NCBI RefSeq assembly: GCF_001598055.1
Contig: NZ_CP014845.1
Coordinates: 1,984,001 to 2,048,000 of the forward strand
Direction: 5' to 3'
From: Cupriavidus nantongensis
GTDB taxonomy: Bacteria > Pseudomonadota > Gammaproteobacteria > Burkholderiales > Burkholderiaceae
Length of the DNA stretch: 64,000 nt
Of this stretch, positions 50,102-59,858 are shown piece after piece. The position numbers were made by a program, and so were the translations under genes. Each line of letters starts with the position of its first letter. The first letter of the stretch is position 1. Below the pieces are notes generated by a model that saw only the letters and a program-made list of their open reading frames with translations, ran no database searches and was not told the DNA's origin.

Positions 50102-51823
50102 ATGACCGCGGCAGTGGCACTGCCGGGGCGTCCCGCCGAAATGCTGGAGCGCCTGAAGGCCAACCCGAAGCTGCCGCTGATGCTGGGCGGCGCGGCGCTG
50201 GCCGCCGCGATTGCGGTGGGCGTGCTGTGGTCGCGCGGCCCGGACTATAAGGTGCTGTACAGCAACCTGTCCGAGCGTGACGGCGGCGCGGTGCTGCAGT
50301 CGCTGCAGCAGATGAACGTGCCGTACAAGTTCGCCGAAGGCGGCGGCGCGGTGATGGTGCCGGCCGAGAAGGTGCACGAGACGCGCCTGCGGCTGGCCTC
50401 GCAGGGCCTGCCCAAGAGCGGCAACGCCGGCATGGAGCTGATGGACAACCAGAAGTTCGGCATCAGCCAGTTTGCCGAGCAGGTCAACTACCAGCGCGGG
50501 CTGGAAGGCGAGCTGGCGCGCTCGATCGAGTCGATCGCCGCGGTGCAGTCCGCGCGCGTGCACCTGGCCATTCCCAAGCCGACGCTGTTCGTGCGCGAGC
50601 GCCAGAAGCCGACCGCCTCGATCGTGCTGCAGCTGTACCCGGGCCGCGCCATCGATGAAGGCCAGGTCGCGGCGATCAGCCACCTGGTGTCGTCGAGCGT
50701 GCCGGAGCTGACGCCCAAGTCGATCTCGATCGTCGACCAGCACGGCAACCTGCTGTCGAACACCGGCAACGAGCGCATGCTCGACGCCACCCAGCTCAAG
50801 TACGTGCAGGCGCTGGAGCAGAACTACCTGAAGCGCATCGAAGCGATCCTGACGCCGATCGTCGGCAAGGACAACGTACGCGCGCAGGTCACCGCCGACG
50901 TGGACTTCTCCATCGTCGAGCACACCGACGAAAGCTACAAGCCCAACCAGGACCCGACCCGCACCGCGATCCGCAGCCAGCAGACCAGCGAATCGACCCA
51001 GCAGGGCGTAACGCCGCCGGGCGGCGTGCCCGGCGCGCTGTCGAACCAGCCGCCCGCCGCCGCCGCGGCACCGGTGACCACGCCGCAGACTCCGCGCGCG
51101 GGCCAGGCCCCGGCTCAGGCCGGGGCCCCTGCCGCAGGTCAGCCCGGCCAGGCCGGCCAGGCCGGCCAGGCCGCGCAGGGCGCGACCACCGCCGCGTCCA
51201 GCGGACCGAGCAGCAACCGCCGCGATTCCACCGTCAACTATGAGCTGGACCGCTCGGTGCGCCATGTGCAGCAGGCGCCGGGCGGCGTGCGCCGGCTGTC
51301 GGTGGCGGTGGTGGTCAACTACCGCCAGCAGGCCGATGCCAAGGGCAAGCTTGTCGCCGAGCCGCTGCCGCCGGCGCTGCTGGCGCAGATCCAGAACCTG
51401 ACCAAGGAAGCGATGGGGTTCTCGGCCGAGCGCGGCGACTCGATCAACGTGGTCAACAGCCCCTTCACCGCCGAGCGCGAGAAGGCCGAGCCCGAACTGC
51501 CGCTGTGGAAGCAGCCCGACATGATTGCACTGGGCAAGAGCCTGGCCGGCTACCTGCTGCTGGCACTGCTGGCGCTGTTCGTGTGGTTCAAGGTGGCGCG
51601 GCCGATCCTGCGCCGCTACACCGCGCCGCCGCTGCCGGCGCCCGAGCCCAAGGACGAGACCGAGGCGGTGCTGCTGCCGCCGGAAGAGCCGGCCAATCCG
51701 GAAATCCTGCGGCTTGCCGCCAAGTATGAAAGCGACCTCGCGCTGGTGCGCGACGCCGCCCAGCGCGACCCCCGCCTGGTCGCCAGCGTGATCAAGAACT
51801 GGATTAGCAATGACAACCGCTAA
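50102..51823 (+). CDS. fliF: Flagellar MS-ring protein
   Basis: A 573-residue inner-membrane ring subunit. A membrane helix sits at about residues 24-46 ([20 protein letters not shown]). The periplasmic ring domains contain [40 protein letters not shown] and [21 protein letters not shown] Gln/Pro/Gly/Ala-rich low-complexity loop covers about 300-370. The second helix is at about 480-500 ([20 protein letters not shown]), with a FliG-binding tail. CCGGAG precedes the ATG at 50102. Overlaps fliG by 14 bases. Confidence 0.97.
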   Translation: MTAAVALPGRPAEMLERLKANPKLPLMLGGAALAAAIAVGVLWSRGPDYKVLYSNLSERDGGAVLQSLQQMNVPYKFAEGGGAVMVPAEKVHETRLRLASQGLPKSGNAGMELMDNQKFGISQFAEQVNYQRGLEGELARSIESIAAVQSARVHLAIPKPTLFVRERQKPTASIVLQLYPGRAIDEGQVAAISHLVSSSVPELTPKSISIVDQHGNLLSNTGNERMLDATQLKYVQALEQNYLKRIEAILTPIVGKDNVRAQVTADVDFSIVEHTDESYKPNQDPTRTAIRSQQTSESTQQGVTPPGGVPGALSNQPPAAAAAPVTTPQTPRAGQAPAQAGAPAAGQPGQAGQAGQAAQGATTAASSGPSSNRRDSTVNYELDRSVRHVQQAPGGVRRLSVAVVVNYRQQADAKGKLVAEPLPPALLAQIQNLTKEAMGFSAERGDSINVVNSPFTAEREKAEPELPLWKQPDMIALGKSLAGYLLLALLALFVWFKVARPILRRYTAPPLPAPEPKDETEAVLLPPEEPANPEILRLAAKYESDLALVRDAAQRDPRLVASVIKNWISNDNR

Positions 51824-52820
51824 GGGCATCTCTGAATCCGGCCTGCAGAAGAGCGCGGTGCTGATGATGGCGATCGGCGAGGATGCCGCGGCCGAGGTGT
51901 TCAAGCACCTGTCGCAGCGCGAAGTGCAGGAGCTGGGCTCGGCCATGGCCACGCTCAGTTCGGTCACCCGCGAGGAGATGGCCGAGGTGCTGGGCGAGTT
52001 CCGCGCCGAGACCGAGCAGTACCTGGCGCTGAACGTCGACTCCAGCGCGTTTATCCGCAGCGTGCTGAACAAGGCGCTGGGCGAGGAGCGCGCGCAGTCG
52101 GTGATCGAGGACATCCTGGAGTCGCGCGATCCGGGCGGCGGCATCGACTCGCTCAACTGGATGGATGCCACCGCGATCGCCGAGCTGATCCGCGACGAGC
52201 ACCCGCAGATCATCGCCACCATCCTGATCCACCTGGACCGCCAGAAGTCGTCCGAGGTGCTGGGGCTGTTCACCGACCGCCTGCGCAACGACGTGATCCT
52301 GCGCATTGCCACCTTCGGCGGCGTGCAGCCGGGCGCGCTGCAGGAACTGACCGACGTGCTGACCAAGCTGCTGGCGGGCCAGAGCCTGAAGCGCAGCCGC
52401 ATGGGCGGGGTGCGCACCGCGGCCGAGATCATCAACCTGATGAGCACCGCGCACGAAGAGGCCGTGATCGATGGCGTGCGCCTGCACGACGGCGACCTGG
52501 CGCAGAAGATCATCGACGAGATGTTCCTGTTCGAGAACCTGCTCGAGGTCGACGACCGCGGCATCCAGCGCGTGCTCAAGGAAATCGCCACCGAGTCGCT
52601 GATCGTCGCGCTCAAGGGCGCGCCGCAGGAGCTGCGCGACAAGTTCATCCGCAACATGTCCACCCGCGCCGGCGAGATGCTGCGCGAGGACCTGGACGCG
52701 CTGGGACCGGTGCGCGTGTCGCAGGTCGAGGCCGAGCAGAAGGCCATCCTGCAGGTGGTAAGACGCCTGGCGGATGCGGGCGAAGTGCAGATCGGCGGAG
52801 GCGACGATGCCTATGTCTGA
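51810..52820 (+). CDS. fliG: Flagellar motor switch protein FliG
   Basis: A 336-residue switch protein of the rotor; it contacts FliF, FliM and the stator. N-domain: [20 protein letters not shown]. Middle domain: [20 protein letters not shown] (EHPQ motif). The C-terminal torque helix has [20 protein letters not shown] and [20 protein letters not shown]. Normal length. Translationally coupled to fliF and fliH through overlapping ends. Confidence 0.97.
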   Translation: MTTAKGISESGLQKSAVLMMAIGEDAAAEVFKHLSQREVQELGSAMATLSSVTREEMAEVLGEFRAETEQYLALNVDSSAFIRSVLNKALGEERAQSVIEDILESRDPGGGIDSLNWMDATAIAELIRDEHPQIIATILIHLDRQKSSEVLGLFTDRLRNDVILRIATFGGVQPGALQELTDVLTKLLAGQSLKRSRMGGVRTAAEIINLMSTAHEEAVIDGVRLHDGDLAQKIIDEMFLFENLLEVDDRGIQRVLKEIATESLIVALKGAPQELRDKFIRNMSTRAGEMLREDLDALGPVRVSQVEAEQKAILQVVRRLADAGEVQIGGGDDAYV

Positions 52821-53619
52821 AGCAGACCCCGAGCGCGGGGCCGGGCGCCGCGCCCTGGGCGCGGACCCGCTCTCGTCCCTCGGCGGCCACGGTGCCGCCG
52901 GCGCCGGCGGCTTCGCGCCGTTCGAGCCGCCGCGCCGCGCGCGGGGCGGCGCGGCCGGCTGGCAGCGCTGGCAGATGGGCTCGCTCGATCCCCGGCATGC
53001 CGAGCCGCTGGAAACGCTGGCCGCCGTGCCGGCCGAACCCGCGCCGCCGCCGATCGACTTCGCCGCGCTCGACGCGATGCGCGAAGGCGCGCGCAAGGAA
53101 GGCTACGCCCAGGGCTACACCCAGGGCCAGACCCAGGGCTATGGCGACGGCCATCGCGAAGGCTATGCGCGCGGACTGGAAGCCGCCCGCAACGAGGCCG
53201 CGCAGCTGCAGGCGCTGGCCGGCAATTTCCGCAGCGCACTGAGCAATGTCGACGACGCGGTCGCGCACGCGCTGGTGTCGCTGGCGCTGGACGTGGCGCG
53301 CCAGCTGGTGCGCACGACGCTGGCGCAGGACGCCGCGGCGCTGCTGCCGGCGGTGCGCGAGCTGCTGACGAGCGAACCGGCGCTGTCCGGATCGCCCAGC
53401 CTGCAGCTGCACCCCGACGACGTGGCGCTGGTGGAGACCCACCTGCAAGGCGAACTGGCCGCCGCCGGCTGGACCGTGCGCGCCGATCCGTCGGTGGCGC
53501 GCGGCGGCTGCATCGCCAGCGCCGCCAGCGGCGAGCGCGACGCCACGCTGCCCACGCGCTGGACCCGCGTGGTGCGGGCGCTGGGCCGCGACGACCCGTG
53601 GGAGCCGCCGCATGCCTGA
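52807..53619 (+). CDS. fliH: Flagellar assembly protein FliH
   Basis: A 270-residue regulator of the FliI export ATPase. The N-terminal half is disordered and Pro/Ala/Arg-rich. The middle carries a Gly-rich helical repeat ([20 protein letters not shown]), the typical GxxxG segment of FliH. The C-terminal domain has [20 protein letters not shown] and [33 protein letters not shown] before ATG 52807 supports the start, inside the end of fliG. Confidence 0.93.
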   Translation: MPMSEADPERGAGRRALGADPLSSLGGHGAAGAGGFAPFEPPRRARGGAAGWQRWQMGSLDPRHAEPLETLAAVPAEPAPPPIDFAALDAMREGARKEGYAQGYTQGQTQGYGDGHREGYARGLEAARNEAAQLQALAGNFRSALSNVDDAVAHALVSLALDVARQLVRTTLAQDAAALLPAVRELLTSEPALSGSPSLQLHPDDVALVETHLQGELAAAGWTVRADPSVARGGCIASAASGERDATLPTRWTRVVRALGRDDPWEPPHA

Positions 53620-55090
53620 TACCGCGCAGGACCACCACGACGGCGCGCACGCCCACACGCAACGCTGGATCGGCGCGCTCAACGGCGCCGCGGCCGGCAT
53701 CGCCGGGCTCGACAGCAAGCGCAGCTGCGGCCGGCTGACGCGCGCCGCCGGGCTGGTGCTGGAGGCCGTGGGCCTGCGCCTGCCGGTGGGCAGCGATTGC
53801 CTGATCGAGCTGCCAGCCGGGCAGTTCAGCACCGACAGCAACGCCCCGCGCACCGCCGAAGCCGAAGTGGTCGGCTTTGGCGCCGACCGCCTTTACCTGA
53901 TGCCCCAGTCCGACGTGGTCGGGCTGCTGCCCGGTGCGCGCGTCTACCCGCTGGAACCGTCACCGCAACCGGCCGGCACCACCGCGCCGCGCGAGCCGGG
54001 CTCCAAGCGCCTGCCGGTCGGCGCGGGCTTGCTGGGCCGCGTGCTGGATGCGGCGGGCCGCCCGCTGGACGGGCTCGGCCCGCTGGCCGCGGCGATGGAA
54101 GTGCCGCTGGCCGGCGAGCAGATCAACCCGCTGATGCGGGCCCCGATCGAAACCGTGCTCGACACCGGCGTGCGCGCCATCAACGGCATGCTGACGGTCG
54201 GCCGCGGCCAGCGCATGGGCCTGTTCGCGGGCTCGGGCGTGGGCAAGAGCGTGCTGCTGGGCATGATGGCGCGCTACACCAGCGCCGACGTGATCGTGGT
54301 CGGCCTGATCGGCGAACGCGGCCGCGAGGTGAAGGAGTTCATCGAGAACATCCTCGGGCCGGAGGGCCGCCGCCGCTCGGTGGTGGTGGCCGCGCCGGCT
54401 GACTGCTCGCCGCTGCTGCGCATGCAGGGCGCCGCCTATGCCACGCGGCTGGCCGAGTATTTCCGCGACCAGGGCCAGCATGTGCTGCTGATCATGGATT
54501 CGCTGACGCGCTATGCCATGGCCCAGCGCGAGATCGCGCTGGCGATCGGCGAGCCTCCCGCCACCAAGGGCTATCCGCCGTCGGTCTTCGCCAAGCTGCC
54601 GACGCTGGTCGAGCGCACCGGCAACGGCCCCGAGGGCGGCGGCTCGATCACCGCGTTCTACACCGTGCTGACCGAAGGCGACGACCAGCAGGACCCGATC
54701 GCCGATTCCGCGCGCGCCATCCTCGACGGCCATATCGTGCTGTCGCGCAGCCTGGCCGAAGCCGGCCACTATCCGGCCATCGACGTCGAGGCCTCGATCA
54801 GCCGCGCCATGACCGCGCTGATCCCGCACGAGCAGTTCGGCTCGGTGCGCCGCTTCAAGCAGCTGATGTCGCGCTACCAGCGCAACCGCGACCTGATCAG
54901 CGTGGGCGCCTACGTGCCGGGCAACGACCCGGAACTGGACCTGGCGATCCAGCTGCATCCGCGCATGGAAGCCTTCCTGCAGCAGGATATCCACGAGCGC
55001 GCCGGCTACGCCGACGCCATCGCCGCACTGCACAGCCTCTTCGACAGGAGTGAACATGCTCAAGCATTCACCGCTCAACACGCTGGCTGA
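53612..55090 (+). CDS. fliI: Flagellum-specific ATPase FliI
   Basis: A 492-residue type III export ATPase. Walker A is [11 protein letters not shown] near residue 205; [19 protein letters not shown], Walker [21 protein letters not shown] and [16 protein letters not shown] follow. An N-terminal beta-barrel-type domain begins about residue 30. It has about 25 more N-terminal residues than the enteric protein. Overlaps fliH by 8 bases and fliJ by 35. Confidence 0.97.
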   Translation: MPDTAQDHHDGAHAHTQRWIGALNGAAAGIAGLDSKRSCGRLTRAAGLVLEAVGLRLPVGSDCLIELPAGQFSTDSNAPRTAEAEVVGFGADRLYLMPQSDVVGLLPGARVYPLEPSPQPAGTTAPREPGSKRLPVGAGLLGRVLDAAGRPLDGLGPLAAAMEVPLAGEQINPLMRAPIETVLDTGVRAINGMLTVGRGQRMGLFAGSGVGKSVLLGMMARYTSADVIVVGLIGERGREVKEFIENILGPEGRRRSVVVAAPADCSPLLRMQGAAYATRLAEYFRDQGQHVLLIMDSLTRYAMAQREIALAIGEPPATKGYPPSVFAKLPTLVERTGNGPEGGGSITAFYTVLTEGDDQQDPIADSARAILDGHIVLSRSLAEAGHYPAIDVEASISRAMTALIPHEQFGSVRRFKQLMSRYQRNRDLISVGAYVPGNDPELDLAIQLHPRMEAFLQQDIHERAGYADAIAALHSLFDRSEHAQAFTAQHAG

Positions 55091-55514
55091 CCTGGCCCAG
55101 ACCGACACCGACGCCGCCGCGCGCGAGCTCGGCCGGCTGCAGGGCCTGCGCACGCAGGCGGAGCTGCAGCTCAACCAGCTCACGCAATACCGCCAGGAAT
55201 ACCGCGAGCGCATGCAGGTGGTGGCGGCGCAGGGTATGACTTCCAGCCGCTGGCAGGATTTCTCGCGCTTCCTCGATTCGCTGGACCAGGCCATCCGCCA
55301 GCAGGGCGCGGCCCTGGCCAAGGCCGAGGCCGACCTGCTGGCCGGCCGCAACCGCTGGCAGCACCAGAAGCGCCGCCTGAACTCGTTCGACACGCTGATC
55401 GCACGCGCGGAAGCGAAGCAGGAACAGGTGGCCGCGCGCCGCGAGCAGCGCGCCAACGACGAATACGCCGCCCGCCTGGCCCGCACCGCGGCCAGCCGCC
55501 TGAGCGAAGCCTGA
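55056..55514 (+). CDS. fliJ: Flagellar export protein FliJ
   Basis: A 152-residue coiled-coil protein, the central stalk of the export ATPase. It begins [20 protein letters not shown] and continues with long helices ([60 protein letters not shown]). GACAGGAGTGAAC provides a good ribosome-binding site inside fliI. The stop codon is part of an 11-bp tandem triplication. Confidence 0.94.
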   Translation: MLKHSPLNTLADLAQTDTDAAARELGRLQGLRTQAELQLNQLTQYRQEYRERMQVVAAQGMTSSRWQDFSRFLDSLDQAIRQQGAALAKAEADLLAGRNRWQHQKRRLNSFDTLIARAEAKQEQVAARREQRANDEYAARLARTAASRLSEA

Positions 55515-55533
55515 GCGAAGCCTGAGCGAAGCC
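55501..55533. repeat. 11-bp tandem triplication at the fliJ stop
   Basis: Three copies of TGAGCGAAGCC. Since 11 is not a multiple of three, each copy has a different frame; the fliJ stop is the TGA opening the second copy. Confidence 0.85.
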
Positions 55534-55586
55534 TGAACGATGCCCGCGCGGCAACCACCCGCCGGGCCACACCGTAGCGAATTCCC

Positions 55587-57020
55587 ATGATCGATATCAG
55601 CCAGATTGTCAGCAGCGCCGCCAACGCGGTGGAAGGCGCGCGGCGCGCCAGCGCCGATGCCGCCACCAATGGCTTCCGCGACGCGCTCTCGCAGGCCCGC
55701 GACAGCCACAAGGCCGCCGCACCGGCGCCTGCCGCCAAAGAGACGGTCGCGCACGACAAGCCTGCGGCACAGGCAGCCGCCGGCAAGCCGCAACACACCG
55801 CCGCCACCGGCAAGAAGGCCTCTGCCGGAGAGAAGGAGCACGACCAGGAAGACGCCACGGCAGCAACGCCGACCGATGCCGCCACCGCCGCGGCAGCCGC
55901 ATTGGCGCTGATCCTTCCCGCCGCCGCTCCGGCGAACCCAGCAAGCGCGCCAGCCGGCGCGGCAGGCGCCGCTGTCGCCGGCATGGCCGACACCGCCAGT
56001 GCCGCGGCCTTGCAGGCGGCGCTAGGCGGCACCACCGTGCCGAACACCACCGCGCAAGCCCAGGCCGAAACCGGCACCACGGCAGGCGCTGCTGACGGCA
56101 CCGCATTGCCGGACCCGTTGCAGGCGGTCACCGCCGAAGCGCGACCGGCACAGCCGTCGGTCGCCGACACGCTGGCCACCATCGCCTCGCAACGCGCCGC
56201 GCTGCAGCCCGGCGGCGCCGGCACCGATGCAAAATCCAGCGCGACCCCGGCCGCTGCGGGCGACGCATTGGCGCTGCGCCAGGCGGAGCTGCCGGGCCAC
56301 GACACCGGCGCCTCCACGGGCGGATCGGGCCATCGCCCCGACAGCGGCCTCGGCCAGCATCGTGCCGATCCGCTCGCCGCCAATCCTGCCGCGCCGGATG
56401 CCCGGCCCGCAGCCGGCCAGTTCGCCGCCGCGCAAGCTGCCGCGCGCACCGGCGAGACCACCGCGGCGACGCCCGACAGCACCCCTGCCGTGGCCGCCAC
56501 GCTGGCCGGACAACCCACGCCGGCCGCTGCCGCCGCTGCCGCCACTGCCGCCAGCCGCCCCGTGGTCGCCCCGCCGCTGTACGACAGCCAGTGGCCGCAG
56601 GCGCTAAGCCAGCAGATGATCCGCCTGGGCACGCAAGGCCAGCAAAGCGCCGAACTGCAGCTGAACCCGCCTGACCTGGGGCCGCTGAAGGTGGTGCTCA
56701 ACGTGGTCAACGACCAGGCCCAGGCGCAATTCGTCTCGCCCCACCAGGCCGTGCGCGCCGCGGTCGAAGCCGCGCTGCCGCACCTGCGCACCGCGCTGTC
56801 GGAAAACGGCATCCAGCTGGGCCACACCTCGGTCGGCGATGGCTTTGCCAGCCAGGCCGGCAATGGCAACGGTCAGCAACAGCAGGCGCCGGGGCATGGG
56901 CGCGGACAAGCTGGCTTTGGGGGCACTGCCGTGGCGGCGGTTGAGCCGGGGCCGGCGGGCAGCGCAATGGGCCGGCCGGCGCGTGTGCTGGCACAGGGAG
57001 AGATTGATACCTTCGCGTAA
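55587..57020 (+). CDS. fliK: Flagellar hook-length control protein FliK
   Basis: A 477-residue secreted molecular ruler. It starts MIDISQIVSSAANAVEGARR. A long Ala/Pro/Thr/Gly-rich disordered body follows (residues 40-330). The Flg_hook domain is at about 335-430: LSQQMIRLGTQGQQSAELQL, NPPDLGPLKVVLNVVNDQAQ, AAVEAALPHLRTALSENGIQ. It ends with a Gly/Gln-rich tail. It is the last gene of the fliFGHIJK operon, 72 bases after fliJ. A second FliK-type protein is encoded at 36206. Confidence 0.95.
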   Translation: MIDISQIVSSAANAVEGARRASADAATNGFRDALSQARDSHKAAAPAPAAKETVAHDKPAAQAAAGKPQHTAATGKKASAGEKEHDQEDATAATPTDAATAAAAALALILPAAAPANPASAPAGAAGAAVAGMADTASAAALQAALGGTTVPNTTAQAQAETGTTAGAADGTALPDPLQAVTAEARPAQPSVADTLATIASQRAALQPGGAGTDAKSSATPAAAGDALALRQAELPGHDTGASTGGSGHRPDSGLGQHRADPLAANPAAPDARPAAGQFAAAQAAARTGETTAATPDSTPAVAATLAGQPTPAAAAAAATAASRPVVAPPLYDSQWPQALSQQMIRLGTQGQQSAELQLNPPDLGPLKVVLNVVNDQAQAQFVSPHQAVRAAVEAALPHLRTALSENGIQLGHTSVGDGFASQAGNGNGQQQQAPGHGRGQAGFGGTAVAAVEPGPAGSAMGRPARVLAQGEIDTFA

Positions 57021-57039
57021 GGGCGCGCTGCCGGCTTGC

Positions 57040-57086
57040 TCCCCTCGCCCGCAGCGGGAGAGGGGCGGGGGTGAGGGCGGGCGCTG
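57040..57086. repeat. REP-like hairpin repeat, copy B
   Basis: CCCCTCGCCCGC-A-GCGGGAGAGGGG type hairpin followed by GCGGGGGTGAGGGC, 20 bases after fliK. A diverged member of the family at 28274 and 57121; it may also end fliK transcription. Confidence 0.7.
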
Positions 57087-57120
57087 GCAATAGCGACGCG
57101 CGTTACTTCGTTGAGGCTCT

Positions 57121-57163
57121 GGCCCTCACCCCGGCCCTCTCCCGCAAGCGGGAGAGGGAGTAC
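57121..57163. repeat. REP-like hairpin repeat, copy C
   Basis: A 43-bp repeat whose reverse complement matches copy A (28274-28316) with a single mismatch in the hairpin loop. Its stem is CCCTCTCCCGC / GCGGGAGAGGG. Confidence 0.85.
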
Positions 57164-57210
57164 ACAACTGGTGTTTGAAAGGCCTGTGGTGCTTCGTCAT
57201 ACCTCTGGTT

Positions 57211-57246
57211 TGCTCCCCTCTCCCGCAAGCGGGAGAGGGAGTACAC
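57211..57246. repeat. REP-like hairpin repeat, copy D (partial)
   Basis: Contains the stem and the right flank (GGGAGTACACA) of copy C but not its left flank. Copies B-D fill most of the 337-bp gap between fliK and alkB; no gene is seen there. Confidence 0.75.
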
Positions 57247-57357
57247 AGTGTGCTGACTTCCACGGCAGCCACGACGTGCGAAATGCTGGCTGCAATCAAG
57301 ACAGGTAAGTAGGACAATGCATGGGATTCCCGCGGCATGCGTTGCCGCCTACAGCCC

Positions 57358-58020
57358 ATGACCTTTGATCTTTTTGACGGCCTCGACGGTGCCCCTTCCG
57401 CCACCCCCGTCATCGAACCCCTCGCCGACGGCGCCGTCGTGCTGCGCGGCGCGGCGCGGGCCAATGCCGAAGTGCTGCTCGCCGATGTGCAAGCCATCCT
57501 GGCCCTGGCCCCCTGGCGGCACATGGTCACCCCCGGCGGGCTGAAGATGTCGGTGGCGATGACCAACTGCGGCGCGTGCGGCTGGGTCTCCGACGCGCGC
57601 GGCTATCGCTATGACGCGGTCGATCCGCTGAGCGGACAGGCGTGGCCCGAGATGCCCGCGAGTTTCCGCGAGCTGGCCGCCAGCGCGGCGGCGCAGGCGG
57701 GCTTTGCCGGCTTTGCACCGGATGCCTGCCTGATCAACCGCTATGTGCCGGGCACCCGCCTGTCGCTGCACCAGGACCGCGACGAGCGCGATTTCTCCGC
57801 GCCCATCGTTTCGGTGTCGCTGGGGCTGCCGGCGGTGTTCCTGTTCGGCGGCATGCGCCGTGCCGACAAGCCGCAGCGCGTACGGCTGGCGCATGGCGAC
57901 GTGGTGGTGTGGGGCGGGCCGTCGCGGCTGGCGTTCCACGGCGTGGCGCCGCTGGCCGATGGCGATCATCCGCTGCTGGGGCCGCTGCGCATCAACCTGA
58001 CGTTCCGCAAGGCGCGGTAG
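57358..58020 (+). CDS. alkB: Alpha-ketoglutarate-dependent dioxygenase AlkB
   Basis: A 220-residue Fe(II)/2-oxoglutarate enzyme that repairs alkylated DNA bases by oxidative demethylation. Motifs: GLKMSVAMTNCGACGWVSD, INRYVPGTRLSLHQDRDE (iron ligands His and Asp), GDVVVWGGPSRLAFHGV (second His), and RINLTFRKAR (2-oxoglutarate arginines). Length matches E. coli AlkB. ATG 57358 directly before TFDLF is used; an in-frame start 21 bases earlier has no support. Confidence 0.97.
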   Translation: MTFDLFDGLDGAPSATPVIEPLADGAVVLRGAARANAEVLLADVQAILALAPWRHMVTPGGLKMSVAMTNCGACGWVSDARGYRYDAVDPLSGQAWPEMPASFRELAASAAAQAGFAGFAPDACLINRYVPGTRLSLHQDRDERDFSAPIVSVSLGLPAVFLFGGMRRADKPQRVRLAHGDVVVWGGPSRLAFHGVAPLADGDHPLLGPLRINLTFRKAR

Positions 58021-58100
58021 GCGCCCGGCCTTGGCACTTTGGCGGGGGTTTTCTACAGTCAATGGACTGTCCCGAACGCCACCGTGCAAAGGTCCTTCCC

Positions 58101-58589
58101 ATGCATCTCGACGGCTCCTGCCATTGCGGCGCGGTCCACTTCTCGCTCGAGTCCGATTCGCCCTGCCCTTACATGCATTGCCATTGCTCGATCTGCCGCA
58201 AGACGGCGGGCGGTGGCGGCTATGCCATCAACATCGGCGGCGATGCCGCCACGCTGCGCGTGCGCGGGCGCAAGCACCTGGGCGTCTATCACGCCGTGTT
58301 GCGCGAGCCCGGCAAGCGTGCGCGGCGCTCGCCCGCGCAGCGGCACTTCTGCGTGAAGTGCGGCAGCGCGCTGTGGCTGTGGGACCCGCGCTGGCCAGAG
58401 ATGCTGTATCCGCACGCGTCGGCCATCGATACGCCGCTACCGCGCCCGCCCGAGGTGGTGGAGGCCTCGCTGGATTCCGTCGCGCCGTGGGTCGACGTGC
58501 CGCGCGGCAAGGGCCATGTGCGCTGCGACACATGGCCAGAGGAATCGCTGGCCGACTGGCACAAGCGGCACGGCCTGCTGTCGCGCTGA
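58101..58589 (+). CDS. GFA-family (glutathione-dependent formaldehyde-activating-like) protein
   Basis: A 162-residue zinc-binding protein of the GFA / CENP-V fold. It has GSCHCGAVHF, CHCSICRKT and FCVKCGSALW cysteine motifs, which is the full set of metal ligands. Although named after glutathione-dependent formaldehyde-activating enzyme, most family members have no proven activity. AAAGGTCCTTCCC lies before the ATG. Probably monocistronic or co-transcribed with alkB (80-base gap). Confidence 0.92.
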   Translation: MHLDGSCHCGAVHFSLESDSPCPYMHCHCSICRKTAGGGGYAINIGGDAATLRVRGRKHLGVYHAVLREPGKRARRSPAQRHFCVKCGSALWLWDPRWPEMLYPHASAIDTPLPRPPEVVEASLDSVAPWVDVPRGKGHVRCDTWPEESLADWHKRHGLLSR

Positions 58590-58744
58590 GGCGGGCGCGC
58601 GCGATATGAACGTTTTCGGCGGGAGATCTTAGTCTTTCTTGCCGACGCGGCCATTGCAACGGTTTGGCCGCCGCGCGCATTGCCTCGTGCGGCGCGCGCC
58701 AGTATCTTCTGGCGACAACCATACAGAACAGCCAGGGGAGAGCC

Positions 58745-59845
58745 ATGCCGCCAGCCGCCGCCACGGCCGCCACGCAACGCCACACCGGGTTCGCCGCACG
58801 CTGGCCTCGCGCCATGGGAACCGCGGTGCTGCTGGCAGCGCTGGCGTGCACGCCGATAGCCGCACGGGCATGGGTGGCCGGCAATGGCGGCGAAGCGGCG
58901 GCCACCACCAGCGCGATGCCGAGCGGCAGCAGTTCGGCCGGCCCCTACCGCGGCTATGTCGGACCGCCCGCGCAACCGGATACCGGCGAAGCCGCCGCGG
59001 CCCCGCGCCAATGGGACCGCGCCCTGCCGTTCTTTGCGCAGCGCGTGATCGACAAGGGCTATGACCTGCCCAATCCCTATGACATCGGCTATTCGTATTT
59101 CGATGGCCACCAGCGCTACCAGTTGAGCGGGCTGAGCATCTCGGCGGGCAGCGCGCCGCTGCGCAGCGCGGACTTCGTGCGCTTCGACCAGTCGCGTATC
59201 CACAATACCTCGAACCAGGTGCAGGTCGGCGCATGGCTGTTTCCGTTCATGAACGTCTACGGCATGCTCGGCACGGTGCGCGGCAGCGGCGATATCGGCA
59301 TCAGCTTCTCGTCGCTGACCGAGCTGGAGCGCTTCTTCGGCATCGACGTGGGCTGCGGCGGGCGCCGGCCGCGGCCGGATTGCGCCAAACCCATCCGGCT
59401 GCCGACGCAGCACGCCAGCTACAGCGGGCATTCCTACGGCGCGGGCTTTACGCTGGTGGGCGCCTACGGCGACCTGTTCTTCTCGCTGCCGGTGACGTTC
59501 ACCGTGTCCGATATCTCCATGTCGGACACCCCGGTAAAGTCGCTCAATATCGGCCCGCGCGTGGGCTGGAATTTCCGGCTGGGCCGCTTCGGCGTGCTCA
59601 CGCCCTATGTGGGCGCGACCTGGTTCCGCACCCACGCCAGCATCACCGGCCATTTCGACGTGCCGGTGCCGGGCAGCGACCAGACCCGGCGGCTGAACTA
59701 CCAGATCGATGAAAAGGTGGCGGGCGCCTGGAGCGGCTCGGTGGGCATGAACTGGACCGTCAACAAGTACGTGGGGCTGCTGGTGGAAGTCGGCTACGGC
59801 TACAACCGCAACAACGTGATCGCGACCGGCTTCCTCCGCTTCTGA
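58745..59845 (+). CDS. Outer-membrane beta-barrel protein (unnamed)
   Basis: A 366-residue protein. The signal peptide (RAMGTAVLLAALACTPIAAR, cleaved near ARA-W) is followed by a Gly/Ser/Pro segment, then alternating beta-strands with aromatic girdles (FMNVYGMLGTVRGSGDIGIS, GAGFTLVGAYGDLFFSLPVT, VGWNFRLGRFGVLTPYVGAT). It ends in a typical C-terminal Phe strand (NNVIATGFLRF). GGGGAG precedes the ATG. The next gene, also a barrel protein, starts 13 bases later. Family not recognised; likely a pore or surface antigen. Confidence 0.8.
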   Translation: MPPAAATAATQRHTGFAARWPRAMGTAVLLAALACTPIAARAWVAGNGGEAAATTSAMPSGSSSAGPYRGYVGPPAQPDTGEAAAAPRQWDRALPFFAQRVIDKGYDLPNPYDIGYSYFDGHQRYQLSGLSISAGSAPLRSADFVRFDQSRIHNTSNQVQVGAWLFPFMNVYGMLGTVRGSGDIGISFSSLTELERFFGIDVGCGGRRPRPDCAKPIRLPTQHASYSGHSYGAGFTLVGAYGDLFFSLPVTFTVSDISMSDTPVKSLNIGPRVGWNFRLGRFGVLTPYVGATWFRTHASITGHFDVPVPGSDQTRRLNYQIDEKVAGAWSGSVGMNWTVNKYVGLLVEVGYGYNRNNVIATGFLRF

Positions 59846-59858
59846 CGCTGCCCCGACC

